DNA from: Roseitranquillus sediminis
Lineage (GTDB): Bacteria > Pseudomonadota > Alphaproteobacteria > Rhodobacterales > Rhodobacteraceae
Reading direction: 5' to 3'
NCBI RefSeq assembly: GCF_016918935.1
Contig: NZ_JAFFOB010000007.1
Span: forward strand, 124,001 to 188,000
DNA length: 64,000 bases
Notes under the pieces: model-generated
The model's input: only the letters and a program-made list of their open reading frames with translations
The model's database searches: none
What the model was told of the DNA's origin: nothing
Shown here: positions 20,619 through 29,238 of the stretch, in pieces
Position numbering within the stretch: the first letter of the stretch is position 1
Layout: each line of letters begins with the position of its first letter
Program-made: the position numbers and the translations under genes

Positions 20619-21593
20619 ATGAGATCCTGGGTCCTCGCCGCCGCCGTCGCGCTGACCGCAACCGCTCCGGCAAGTGCCGGCGTGGTTACCGACCTCTTCA
20701 CCGGTTTCTACGTCTTCGGCGACAGCCTGAGCGACAACGGCAACCTGCCTGATCCGGTCTGGCTGGCCGAGACAGGCGGCGCGCCCTACGCCAATGGGCG
20801 CTTCAGCAATGGCCCGGTGTGGAACGAGCCGCTCCTTGCCGACTTCGACGCCGCGGGCCTCGATGCCGAGAATTTCGCCTTCGGCGGCGCCGAGGCGAGC
20901 GGCGGCGGTCCTATTCCGGACCTCCTGACGCAGGTCGGGGGATACCTCCAGACCACCAGCCCCGGCGAGCGGGGGGCGCGGCCGCTGGCTTCGCTCTGGT
21001 TCGGCTCGAACGACGTCTTCGGTGCCCTGGGGAGCGGCGCCATTGCCGAGGCGACGCAGGCGGCGGCCGACGTCGTCCAGGGCTCGAGCATGCTCGCCAC
21101 CCTCGGCGGCATCTCGGACTTCGTGCTCTTCAACCTGCCGGACTTCTCGCGAGTCCCGGCCTTCAACCTCTTCCGCCCGGACCTCGCCGCCGAGGCGCGC
21201 GCCGCCGCGCTTGCCTTCAACGCGACCCTCGACGCGGCCATCCCCCTGCTGGAGGCGCAGGGTATCGGCATTACCGAGATCGACATCTTCAGCATCCTGA
21301 ACGATGCGATCGGAAATCCGGCCGCGCTCGGGCTCGAGACGGCGACGCTCCCGTGTGTCTTTCCTTCGACTCAGGCCGCGCTCGTCTTCGCGCAGCCGCT
21401 CCGGTGCGATGCGCAGACGGCGCAGGACCGCTTCTTCATCGACGGCGTGCATCCGAACTCTGTCGTTCACGAAAGGCTGCAGCAGATCGTGCGCACCGAA
21501 CTCCTGGCGCCGATCCCGCTGCCCGCGACGGCACCGCTGGCCTTCGCGGCGGTCCTCGTGCTCGTCCTCGTCGCCCGGCGCCGCTCCGCCTGA
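20619..21593 (+). CDS. Exported SGNH/GDSL hydrolase with PLPA-type C-terminal sorting tail
   Basis: A 324-residue protein with a signal peptide (1-20, ending ASA). The GDSL block is YVFGDSLSDNGN with the nucleophile Ser36; SLWFGSNDVFG is block III (Gly-x-Asn-Asp) and IDGVHPNS holds the catalytic Asp/His pair, as in thermolabile-haemolysin/lecithinase-type esterases. The last 26 residues are PLPA (300-303), a hydrophobic helix and an RRR cluster before the end. This tripartite tail resembles VPLPA-CTERM/PEP-CTERM sorting signals processed by exosortases in Rhodobacterales. The predicted product is a surface or extracellular lipase/esterase released or anchored by an exosortase encoded elsewhere. 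It stands alone after the pnp terminator. Confidence 0.85.
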   Translation: MRSWVLAAAVALTATAPASAGVVTDLFTGFYVFGDSLSDNGNLPDPVWLAETGGAPYANGRFSNGPVWNEPLLADFDAAGLDAENFAFGGAEASGGGPIPDLLTQVGGYLQTTSPGERGARPLASLWFGSNDVFGALGSGAIAEATQAAADVVQGSSMLATLGGISDFVLFNLPDFSRVPAFNLFRPDLAAEARAAALAFNATLDAAIPLLEAQGIGITEIDIFSILNDAIGNPAALGLETATLPCVFPSTQAALVFAQPLRCDAQTAQDRFFIDGVHPNSVVHERLQQIVRTELLAPIPLPATAPLAFAAVLVLVLVARRRSA

Positions 21594-21647
21594 TGGATAG
21601 GGCGGGCTTCCGGGCTAGGTCCCTTCGGACCGAACGGAGGAGGTTCC

Positions 21648-21962
21648 ATGCCCGCACGCTTCGCGCTCGTCGCCCTCGCACTGACGCTCGCGGCCTGCAC
21701 AGTCATCCCTGAGGAGGAACGCGCCCTGCTGAGCGGCGACATCGACTGCGACAGCGCCGAGCAGGATATCGCCGCGCTGGATGCCGCACGACCGACCGAT
21801 GCCCGCAAAGCCCGCGTGCTCGCCTCGTCCCTCGGCGCGGGTGGGCTTGCCGTCATGGTCGCGCGCAGCGACGTGGAGGACCGCCGGGAAATCCTGTCCG
21901 GCCGCTACGGGGACCAGATTGACGCTCGCATCGCGCTTGTCCGCGAGACCTGCGAAGTCTGA
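21648..21962 (+). CDS. Small lipoprotein of unknown function
   Basis: A 104-residue protein with a lipobox LAAC (Cys17) at the end of a good signal peptide. The mature part is acidic and mostly helical (EEERALLSGDIDCDSAEQDIAALDAARPTD...), with two further cysteines (about residues 34 and 102) that could form a disulfide. A conserved family is not recognised. The start is preceded by GGAGG at 21638-21642. It follows the SGNH hydrolase by 54 bases and could share its transcript. A Cys other than Asp after the lipid residue suggests outer-membrane sorting. Confidence 0.7.
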   Translation: MPARFALVALALTLAACTVIPEEERALLSGDIDCDSAEQDIAALDAARPTDARKARVLASSLGAGGLAVMVARSDVEDRREILSGRYGDQIDARIALVRETCEV

Positions 21963-22116
21963 GGCGCATCGGCTGGCGCCAGCTGCGGCAGCCTGACCCG
22001 GTCCGACACCGCAATTATCGCGCGACTGTCAAGCTGACGCCGGGTTAGGCTGCCTGCGACGGCGAACCGATGGTGGGGAACCCGCAGCAGGCCGCCGCGC
22101 CAGCAGGGAGAATCTC

Positions 22117-23007
22117 ATGAACCGAATGAAGGCCAGCGACTTCGATCCGCGCATCCTCGAAATTTTCGACGGCTACGTGCACGGCAAGCTCACCAAGCGC
22201 GAGTTCATCGCACGGGCCGGTAAGTACGCCGCCGCCGGCGTGACGGGGGCGATGATCCTCGAGCAACTCGCGCCGAACTACGCGCTTGCGCAGCAGGTCC
22301 CGCCCGACGACCCCGCCATCACGACCGAGACGGTGGAGTACGAGTCACCGCAGGGCCACGGCACGATGCGCGGCCTGATGGCGCGACCCGCCGATGCCAC
22401 GCCGCCGCTGCCGGCCGTCCTCGTCATCCACGAGAATCGCGGCCTCAATCCCTACGTCGAGGACGTGGTGCGGCGGCTCGGCAAGGCAGGCTACCTCGCC
22501 TTCGGACCCGACGCTCTCACGTCGCTCGGCGGCTATCCCGGCAACGACGAGGAAGGCCGCGAGATGCAGCAGCAGCTCGACGGGGCCCAACTGATGGAGG
22601 ACTGGTTCGCTGCCTACGAGTTCCTGCGCGACCACCCCGACTCGACGGGCCGCGTGGGCGCCGTGGGCTTCTGCTACGGCGGCGGCGTCGTCAACGCGCT
22701 GGCCGTCGCCTACCCCGACCTCGCCGCGGGCGTTCCCTTCTATGGCCGCCAGCCGGCCGCCGAGGAGGTCTCCCGGATCAAAGCGCCGCTGATGATCCAC
22801 TATGCCGGGCTCGACGAGCGCATAAACGAGGGGTGGCCCGCCTACTCTCAGGCGCTGGCAGAGAACCAGGTGCCGTTCAGCGTGCACTTCTATCCTGAAG
22901 TCAACCACGGCTTCCACAACGACACCACGCCGCGTTACGACGAGGCGGCCGCCACGCTCGCATGGGACCGCACGTTGGCGTTCTTCGACGAACACCTGCG
23001 TCAATGA
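22117..23007 (+). CDS. Dienelactone hydrolase family protein
   Basis: A 296-residue alpha/beta hydrolase of the dienelactone hydrolase family. The catalytic set is visible: Cys186 in VGFCYGGG, the Glu106 of VIHENRG that activates it, Asp in HYAGLDERIN and His in VNHGFHND. Unlike classical ClcD, it has an N-terminal extension of about 60 residues: a helix (DPRILEIFDGYVHGKLTKREF) and a hydrophobic stretch ending NYALAQQ, which looks like a Tat-type or signal-anchor leader though with Lys-Arg instead of Arg-Arg. It is likely periplasmic or membrane-tethered. No aromatic-degradation genes flank it, so the substrate is probably not chlorinated dienelactone. Confidence 0.87.
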   Translation: MNRMKASDFDPRILEIFDGYVHGKLTKREFIARAGKYAAAGVTGAMILEQLAPNYALAQQVPPDDPAITTETVEYESPQGHGTMRGLMARPADATPPLPAVLVIHENRGLNPYVEDVVRRLGKAGYLAFGPDALTSLGGYPGNDEEGREMQQQLDGAQLMEDWFAAYEFLRDHPDSTGRVGAVGFCYGGGVVNALAVAYPDLAAGVPFYGRQPAAEEVSRIKAPLMIHYAGLDERINEGWPAYSQALAENQVPFSVHFYPEVNHGFHNDTTPRYDEAAATLAWDRTLAFFDEHLRQ

Positions 23008-23011
23008 GTTC

Positions 23012-23042
23012 CGGCGCGGAGGGGTGTCCGCCCTCCGCGCCG
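23012..23042 (+). terminator. Strong GC hairpin between the dienelactone hydrolase gene and cydA
   Basis: A perfect 12-base stem, CGGCGCGGAGGG (23012-23023) with CCCTCCGCGCCG (23031-23042), and a seven-base loop. It lies five bases after the stop of the upstream gene. No T run follows, so it may be a processing or pausing structure instead of a true intrinsic terminator. Confidence 0.5.
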
Positions 23043-23055
23043 AACTAAGGTTCGG

Positions 23056-23069
23056 GTTGTCAGAACAAC
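23056..23069. promoter_or_regulatory. 14-base palindrome just upstream of cydA
   Basis: GTTGT (23056-23060) and ACAAC (23065-23069) form a perfect inverted repeat around CAGA, ending 12 bases before the cydA ATG. A repressor bound there would block transcription or translation of the oxidase genes. No regulator can be named. Confidence 0.35.
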
Positions 23070-23081
23070 TCGAGCGGAGTG

Positions 23082-24512
23082 ATGGACACCTTCATAAGCC
23101 TCGACGCGATCATGCTGGCGCGGATCCAGTTCGGCTTTACTGTCGCGTTCCACTTCATCTTTCCAGCTTTCACCATCGGCCTGGCAAGCTACCTCGCCGT
23201 GCTGAACGGCATGTTCCTCTGGACGCGGGAGGAGGCCTATCTCCGGCTCTTCAAGTACTGGCTGAAGATCTTCGCCATCACCTTCGCCATGGGCGTCGTC
23301 TCGGGCATCGTCATGTCCTACCAGTTCGGCACCAACTGGTCGGTCTTCTCGGACCTCGCCGGTCCGGTGATCGGCCCGCTCATGGCCTACGAGGTGCTGA
23401 CGGCGTTCTTCCTCGAAGCGGGATTCCTCGGCATCATGCTCTTCGGGCGCGAGCGCGTGGGCAATGGCCTGCACATGTTCGCCTGCCTCATGGTCGCGGT
23501 CGGCACGGCGATCTCGGCGACCTGGATCCTTTCGGTCAACTCGTGGATGCACACGCCGGTGGGCTACGCGATGGCGGAGAACGGACAGTTCTTGCCGGAG
23601 GACTGGCTGCAGATCATCTTCTCGCCGTCCTTTCCCTACCGTCTCGCCCACACGCTCACCGCCGCCTACCTGACCACCGCCTTCATCGTGGGCGGGGTCG
23701 GGGCGCTGCATCTGCTACGCGGCCATGCGCGCAACCATGGCGTCCAGACGATGTTTTCCATGGCGATGTGGATGGCAGCGCTGGTGGCACCGCTGCAGAT
23801 CTTCCTGGGCGACCTTCACGGTCTCAACACCCGGGAGCACCAGCCGCAGAAGGTCATGGCCATGGAGGGCCACTTCCAGAGCTACCCGGACGGCGCGCCG
23901 CTCTACCTCTTTGGCGTACCCGACCAGGAGGCGGGCGAGTTGCGTTACGCGGTGGGCATCCCCAAGCTCTCGTCGTTGATCCTCCACCACAGCCTAGACG
24001 CGCCGGTCGAGGGGCTGGACACCATTCCCGACGAGGAGGAGCCGCCGGTGGCGGTCGTCTTCTGGTCGTTCCGTGTAATGGTCGCGCTCGGGTTTGCAAT
24101 GGCGGGGGTCGGGCTCTGGTCGCTCCTCGCGAGGTTTCGCGGACGGCTCTTCGACGATACGTGGCTGCACCGGGCGGCGCTCGTGATGGGCCCCTCCGGC
24201 CTCGTCGCCGTCATCGCCGGCTGGATCACCACCGAGGTCGGACGCCAGCCCTATGTGGTCTACGGGCAGCTCAGAACGGCGGACGCGGTCTCTCCCATCG
24301 CCGCGAGCGCGGTCGGCTCGTCACTCGTCGCCTTCGTGCTGATCTACTTCGCGGTGTTCGGCGCGGGCGTCATCTACCTGTTGCGCCTGATGAGCCACCC
24401 GCCCGAGCCCGGCCAGCGCGGCGTGCGCGTCGAGCCCGGGCCAATCCGCACCGCCGGCTCGACCCCGGCGCCGCAGGTCGCCCGGCAGAACCCCGAGCAG
24501 ATGGCGGAGTAA
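23082..24512 (+). CDS. cydA: Cytochrome bd-type ubiquinol oxidase subunit I (CIO type)
   Basis: A 476-residue membrane protein with nine or so helices. His24 (VAFHFIFPAF) matches the haem b595 ligand, the His of FPYRLAHTLTAAY matches the b558 ligand, and the GRQP motif is in TTEVGRQPYVVYG. The quinol-binding Q loop (GLNTREHQPQKVMAMEGHF) is short, which is characteristic of the cyanide-insensitive oxidases (CioA) and not of E. coli CydA. It reduces oxygen with quinol without pumping protons, and keeps respiration going under low oxygen, cyanide, sulfide or NO. ATG at 23082 is chosen; a GTG three bases upstream is in frame. cydB follows after four bases. Confidence 0.95.
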   Translation: MDTFISLDAIMLARIQFGFTVAFHFIFPAFTIGLASYLAVLNGMFLWTREEAYLRLFKYWLKIFAITFAMGVVSGIVMSYQFGTNWSVFSDLAGPVIGPLMAYEVLTAFFLEAGFLGIMLFGRERVGNGLHMFACLMVAVGTAISATWILSVNSWMHTPVGYAMAENGQFLPEDWLQIIFSPSFPYRLAHTLTAAYLTTAFIVGGVGALHLLRGHARNHGVQTMFSMAMWMAALVAPLQIFLGDLHGLNTREHQPQKVMAMEGHFQSYPDGAPLYLFGVPDQEAGELRYAVGIPKLSSLILHHSLDAPVEGLDTIPDEEEPPVAVVFWSFRVMVALGFAMAGVGLWSLLARFRGRLFDDTWLHRAALVMGPSGLVAVIAGWITTEVGRQPYVVYGQLRTADAVSPIAASAVGSSLVAFVLIYFAVFGAGVIYLLRLMSHPPEPGQRGVRVEPGPIRTAGSTPAPQVARQNPEQMAE

Positions 24513-24516
24513 CGCG

Positions 24517-25536
24517 ATGTTCGTCTCCATCGACCTCACCATCGCCTGGGCGCTGCTGCTGGCCTTCGCCGTCTATGTCTACGTGATCCTGGACGGCTTC
24601 GACCTCGGCATCGGCATCCTCTACCCGCTTTTCCCGACCAAGCGCGACCGCGACCTCCTGATGAACTCGGTCGCGCCGGTCTGGGATGGCAACGAGACGT
24701 GGCTGGTGCTCGGCGGCGGCGGCCTCTTCGCCGCCTTCCCCCTCGCCTATGCCATCATCATGCCGGCGCTCTATCCGCCAGTAATCGCGATGCTGCTCGC
24801 GCTCGTCTTTCGCGGCGTCGCGTTCGAGTTCCGGTGGCGCACTGTCCGGCGCTTCTCTCAGTGGTTCTGGGATGCCGCCTTCTTCGGCGCCTCGCTGCTC
24901 GCCGCCGTTTCGCAGGGCGTCATTCTCGGCGCGCTCCTGCAGGGCATCGAGGTCGACGGGCGCGCCTATGGCGGCGGATGGCTCGACTGGCTGACCTGGT
25001 TCTCGCTTCTCTGCGGCGTCGCGGTGGCCTGCGGCTATGCCCTGCTCGGCGCCTGCTGGCTGATCCTGAAGACCGAAGGCGAGGTGCATGACCGGGCACG
25101 GGCGCTGGCGCGAACCTTCGGCTTCGCCACCGTCGGCTTCATCGTCGCCGTCAGCCTCGCCACACCGTTCCTCGAGCCGATCTACTTCTCGCGCTGGTTC
25201 ACCTGGCCGACAATGTTGCTGCTCTCGCCGGTGCCCGTTGCGGTGGCGGTGACAATCCTCGTGCTGGCACGGACGCTGCTGACGCCTGGGCGTGACTGGC
25301 TGCCGTTCGTCCTGTCTCTGGGCCTCTTCGCGCTCTGCTTCGTCGGCCTCGGCCTGTCGATGTGGCCCTACGTGATCCCGACCGAAGTCACGATCTGGGA
25401 CGCCGCCAGCCCGTTCAAGAGCCAGCTCTTCATGTTCGTGGGCGCCATCGTGTTGGTACCGATCATCCTCGCCTACACCGGCTACGCGTACTGGGTGTTT
25501 CGCGGCAAGCTCGACCCCGACGAGGGCTACCATTGA
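24517..25536 (+). CDS. cydB: Cytochrome bd-type ubiquinol oxidase subunit II
   Basis: A 339-residue, eight-helix membrane protein. The family N-terminus VYVYVILDGFDLGIGILYPL and VAPVWDGNETWLVLGGGGLFAAFPLAYA are intact, as is the late SMWPYVIPTEVTIWDAASP. It forms the oxidase with CydA and carries no haem ligands of its own in the canonical enzyme. The gene starts four bases after cydA and its TGA overlaps the TTG start of a 31-residue gene, giving a three-gene operon. Confidence 0.95.
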   Translation: MFVSIDLTIAWALLLAFAVYVYVILDGFDLGIGILYPLFPTKRDRDLLMNSVAPVWDGNETWLVLGGGGLFAAFPLAYAIIMPALYPPVIAMLLALVFRGVAFEFRWRTVRRFSQWFWDAAFFGASLLAAVSQGVILGALLQGIEVDGRAYGGGWLDWLTWFSLLCGVAVACGYALLGACWLILKTEGEVHDRARALARTFGFATVGFIVAVSLATPFLEPIYFSRWFTWPTMLLLSPVPVAVAVTILVLARTLLTPGRDWLPFVLSLGLFALCFVGLGLSMWPYVIPTEVTIWDAASPFKSQLFMFVGAIVLVPIILAYTGYAYWVFRGKLDPDEGYH

Positions 25537-25628
25537 TCCGCAGGCTCGCATGGTTTGCCGCGATCTGGCTCATGAGCGTCGCCGCCCTTAGTGGCGTCGC
25601 CTGGCTGATCCGCGCGGTGCTGCTCTAG
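25533..25628 (+). CDS. DUF2474-type small membrane protein of the cyd/cio operon
   Basis: A 31-residue single-helix membrane protein, too short for routine gene calling. The sequence reads as Met-Ile-Arg-Arg-Leu-Ala-Trp followed by one hydrophobic helix ending IRAVLL. The start is TTG at 25533-25535, overlapping the cydB TGA, so it depends on cydB translation. DUF2474 proteins of about 30-40 residues with an N-terminal Arg-Arg-Leu-x-Trp and one helix occur right after cioB. By analogy with E. coli CydX they may be an accessory subunit that stabilises the haems. A bidirectional hairpin follows at once. Confidence 0.8.
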   Translation: MIRRLAWFAAIWLMSVAALSGVAWLIRAVLL

Positions 25629-25654
25629 GCCGGACGAAGGCTTCGAAGTCCGGC
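25629..25654. terminator. Bidirectional hairpin between the cyd operon and the convergent gene
   Basis: GCCGGAC (25629-25635) and GTCCGGC (25648-25654) form a seven-base stem, with an inner GAAG/CTTC pairing within the loop. It begins directly after the DUF2474 stop and lies 23 bases beyond the stop of the leftward gene, so it could end both transcripts. No T run is present on either strand. Confidence 0.55.
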
Positions 25655-25677
25655 GCGACGATGTTCGCGCGCGCCCG

Positions 25678-26528
25678 TCAGAGCGGCGCGTAGACTACCC
25701 CGATCCGCTCCAGTGCAGAACCGGGCGTCACCGTCTCGAGGCGCGATGAACGCTCCTCCGCCAGTTGGAGCGCCACCGCGAAGTGCGACAGGATCCTCGC
25801 CTGCCCCGCTTCGATACCCGACGCAGCGGTGCGGCCCGCTGTCTCATAGAACCGGGGCGCCGCCGTGTTGGTCAGATCGACGCCGGCAACGGCGATTCGG
25901 CGGGCCTCGGTGGCCAGCGCGAACTGCAGCACCGAATATGCCACCGTCCCCGCCACGACCACGCCCTGCTCCGGCTCCCGCGATACCGCGGCGTCACCGT
26001 CGCGGAGGACCCGGCTCTCCACCTCCTCCAGCGACCTGCGCCGGCTCCGGAACGGCTTCAGCAGGTTTTCCATGACGATGACCGGCGCGTCCCGCAGCAG
26101 GTCCGGCTCCTGCTCGGCCAGCGCGCGCATGACCGCGGGCGAGAAAAGCCGCAGCGTCTCCGGCCGCAGCGCCGCCTTCAGCATGTCGAGGTGACGCCAG
26201 ACGAACCGCTCGTCCTCAACGGCGACAGCATGATCGGTAAAGGCCGCGTGGAGCGAGGCAGCGCCGTTCAAGAGGATCGGAAAGCCTGGCAGCCGCGCGG
26301 GGTCGACGTCCCGCATCGACGGGCCGGAGCCCACGATGGTGATCGTCCCGCCCGCGCGCGCGTCGAGCGCCGCGACAGGCTGTGGCGCGCAAAGGCGCTG
26401 GTTGCGGTAGCGGACCTCGACGCCACGCGCGATCTCCAGCCCGGGCCAGCCCTCCTGCCAATGGGCGCGGTCGCGGCCGAGCAGTGCGCAGGCGAGCTTA
26501 GCCGCGCGCCGGTGCAGCGGCCGGTCGC

Positions 26529-26532
<4 letters not shown>
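25678..26532 (-). CDS. Putative glycosyltransferase-like protein (GT42 or DUF115-like), start codon unusual
   Basis: About 284 residues. The clearest motif is TITIVGSGPSMRDVDPARLPG (residues 63-83 by this start), resembling the nucleotide-sugar loop of GT42 sialyltransferases and the DUF115/MptE-like fold. It is followed by a strand with LLNGAASLH. Later blocks (VIVMENLLKPF, VAYSVLQFALATEARRIAVAGVDL) fit a Rossmann-like two-domain enzyme; the GVDL end is also seen in such families. The frame is clearly coding, but no ATG, GTG or TTG lies between the peroxiredoxin stop and the motif. The most likely start is CTG at 26532, overlapping the peroxiredoxin TGA. A lipopolysaccharide or capsule sugar-transfer role is possible. 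Confidence 0.6.
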
Positions 26533-27188
<656 letters not shown>

Positions 27189-27275
27189 CCGGGGACTCCT
27201 TCGAGGCTATCCCTCGCAGGGCAATGTAGCTCAGGGGCAACGCAACGAATAGGTCCGTCACGCGCATGCGCTCTG

Positions 27276-27311
27276 TCGAATGTGTTCGATTTTGCGCGAA
27301 TCGTGTTCGAA
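27276..27311. promoter_or_regulatory. Paired inverted repeats between peroxiredoxin and VOC genes
   Basis: TCGAA (27276-27280), four bases, TTCGA (27285-27289) is a perfect inverted repeat; a second, CGAA (27297-27300), five bases, TTCG (27306-27309), follows with centres about 20 bases apart, two helical turns. This looks like a double operator for a dimeric repressor. The TCGAA core recalls the MhqR operator of Bacillus subtilis, which controls related ring-cleavage genes. The two divergent genes could be co-regulated from here. Confidence 0.5.
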
Positions 27312-27373
27312 CCTTCGGCTTCTTTTGGAGCTGTGCGCGGGTTAGTCCCTGCTAAAGATGCGAGGAGGCTCAG

Positions 27374-28300
27374 ATGCTCGATCAGATCAAGGGACTGCAC
27401 CATGTGACGGTGCTCGCCAGTTCGGCGCGCGCGAACAATGCCTTCTTCACCGGCACCCTGGGGCTGAGGCGAGTCAAGAAGACGGTGAACTTCGATGCGC
27501 CGGACGTCTACCATCTCTACTATGGCGACGAGCGCGGCACGCCCGGCACCGTGATGACCTACTTTCCGTTCCCCGGCGCCGCTCCCGGCCGTCGCGGCAC
27601 CGGCGAGATCTCTTCCACCGCCTTCACGATCCCGCGCGGCAGCGCGGAGGCATGGGCGGAGCGGCTGACTCAGGCCCGCGTGATGAACCTCGACCGCCGA
27701 ACAGCTTTCGGCGAGACGCGGCTGACCTTCACGGGGCCCGATGGCGAGGGACTGGCGCTGGTGGAGGCGGAGGACGCGCGGACGCCCTGGACCGGCGGCG
27801 GCGTCGACGGCGACATGGCCATCCAAGGTTTCCACTCCGTCCGCCTGCGGCTGGCGGACGCCGCGCCCACGGCCGAGTTGCTGCGCTTCATGGGCTACCG
27901 CGAGTCGGCACATGAGGGCGCCGTCTCGCGATTCGAGATCGACGGCAACGGCGCGAACGTGTTGGAGGTCGAGGCGGCGCCGGACGATCCCGCCGCCCGC
28001 CAGAGCGCCGGATCCGTGCACCACGTGGCCTTCGCCGTGGCCGACCGGACGCAACAGGCCGAGGTGCGCGAGGCGCTGGCCGGACAAGGCTTTCACGTCA
28101 CGCCGCAGATCGACCGGGACTACTTCTACGCGATCTACTTCCGCGGTCCCGGCGGCGTGCTCTTCGAGGTGGCGACCAACGAGCCGGGCTTCGCGATCGA
28201 CGAGGACGCCGCGCATCTGGGCGAGGCGCTGAAGCTGCCGGCGCAGCACGCGCACCTCCGTGCCCGGCTAGAGCGGGACCTCGAGCCGCTCGACGCCTGA
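27374..28300 (+). CDS. VOC-family ring-cleaving dioxygenase (MhqO/LinE-like)
   Basis: A 308-residue protein of two vicinal-oxygen-chelate modules. The first begins GLHHVTVLASSARANNAFFTGTLGLRRVKKTVNFD, the typical start of the YkcA/MhqO group. The second contains SVHHVAFAVADR and ends in YFRGPGGVLFEVATNEPGF with the third metal ligand Glu. Metal ligands are expected from His9/His10, the His of VHHVAF and that Glu. Members act on hydroquinone or quinone adducts or protect against them. AGGAGG precedes the ATG by five bases. Divergent from a peroxiredoxin gene, which suggests an electrophile or peroxide stress role more than growth on aromatics. Confidence 0.87.
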   Translation: MLDQIKGLHHVTVLASSARANNAFFTGTLGLRRVKKTVNFDAPDVYHLYYGDERGTPGTVMTYFPFPGAAPGRRGTGEISSTAFTIPRGSAEAWAERLTQARVMNLDRRTAFGETRLTFTGPDGEGLALVEAEDARTPWTGGGVDGDMAIQGFHSVRLRLADAAPTAELLRFMGYRESAHEGAVSRFEIDGNGANVLEVEAAPDDPAARQSAGSVHHVAFAVADRTQQAEVREALAGQGFHVTPQIDRDYFYAIYFRGPGGVLFEVATNEPGFAIDEDAAHLGEALKLPAQHAHLRARLERDLEPLDA

Positions 28301-28302
28301 GA

Positions 28303-29208
28303 TCAGCGGCCGCGCGGGCGAAGGCGGAGGGGCGGCACCCACATCGTCGGCCCCAGCCTTCGCACCCGCGCGCCACAGCCGATCTTGAAGCGGGCGAGTC
28401 CGGGCGCGGCTTCTGTGTCGACTGTCCCGAGATCGAGAAGCGCCACCCCCTCTGCCCGCAACGCCTCGATCGCGGTCCAGAGGCAGAGATTATGCGCCGA
28501 GGTGGCGCGGCCGTCCGGACCGGACCAGCCGATCTGGTAGGTCGCGCGACGGCCGTGTCGCAAGAACAGCATCGCCGCCACGCGTTCCCCTCCACACCAG
28601 GCAGACAGAACGTGAACCCGTCCCGGCACGCTGCGATGCCAGTGCGGGACGAGGTTCGGTGGCCAGCCGCGATAGCCGCGCTGCCGTGCCTGCGCCGCCT
28701 CTGCCTCGAGGAGCCACGCGTAGCGGTCCGGGCGATCCTCACGCCGGACCGTCAGGCCGGCGCGCCCGGCTGCGGCAAGCCGGTTGCGCCACTTCCCGTG
28801 CAGACCGGCCCGCAGATCGTCGAGCGTCGGCTTGAGGTTCAGTTCGGCCACGTGCGTGGGTGTCACCAGCGGCACCATGCCCCGCACCGTATCGTCTGGC
28901 GTGACGACCAGCGCCCGTGGCCCTCGCGCGGGCAGGCTTCGCCGCAGCGCGTGCAGCACCGCAGGCTGGTCCACCGCGGCCAGCCAGACCGGCCCGCGTG
29001 AGACCAGCGCCAGCGTCGCCGGACCGAAGCGTCGCAGCAAGACCTGCGCGAGGGCGACTTCGGCCCCGCCGCTCCGCACCACTGCCCGCGCAACCTGCGC
29101 TCCCGCGGCGGACAGGATCTCGCCCCAATCCCAATCCTGCTGAAGCGGCGCCCCGGCGGCGGCCTTGCGCCAGCTTTCGACACGCGCACTCGTCCAATCA
29201 ATCTCCAT
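28303..29208 (-). CDS. FemAB-like GNAT-fold acyltransferase
   Basis: A 301-residue protein with the FemAB/GNAT architecture of a double acetyltransferase fold. Features are PLQQDWDWGEILSAAG near the N-terminus, LKPTLDDLRAGLHGKWRNRLAAAGRAG (the KWRN-type core of the family) and AAMLFLRHGRRATYQIGWSGPDGR ... HNLCLWTAIEALRAEG in the second lobe, and the final strand LLDLGTVDTEAAPGLARFKIGCG. Alphaproteobacterial members are annotated as lipid II:glycine glycyltransferase-like, but without interpeptide bridges the natural acceptor is unknown. It converges two bases from the VOC gene and diverges from a 47-residue gene only 30 bases away. Confidence 0.82.
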   Translation of the reverse strand: MEIDWTSARVESWRKAAAGAPLQQDWDWGEILSAAGAQVARAVVRSGGAEVALAQVLLRRFGPATLALVSRGPVWLAAVDQPAVLHALRRSLPARGPRALVVTPDDTVRGMVPLVTPTHVAELNLKPTLDDLRAGLHGKWRNRLAAAGRAGLTVRREDRPDRYAWLLEAEAAQARQRGYRGWPPNLVPHWHRSVPGRVHVLSAWCGGERVAAMLFLRHGRRATYQIGWSGPDGRATSAHNLCLWTAIEALRAEGVALLDLGTVDTEAAPGLARFKIGCGARVRRLGPTMWVPPLRLRPRGR

Positions 29209-29238
29209 GAGCTACACTTCAACCAAAGGGAGAGCGCG

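Noticed and set aside
27217-27320. tRNA-like stretch: GTAGCTCAGGGGC and later GTTCGA motifs resembling D-loop and T-loop sequences.
   Set aside because: No acceptor stem pairs across it, there is no anticodon stem at the right place, and no CCA-side end; the GTTCGA parts belong to the two inverted repeats instead.
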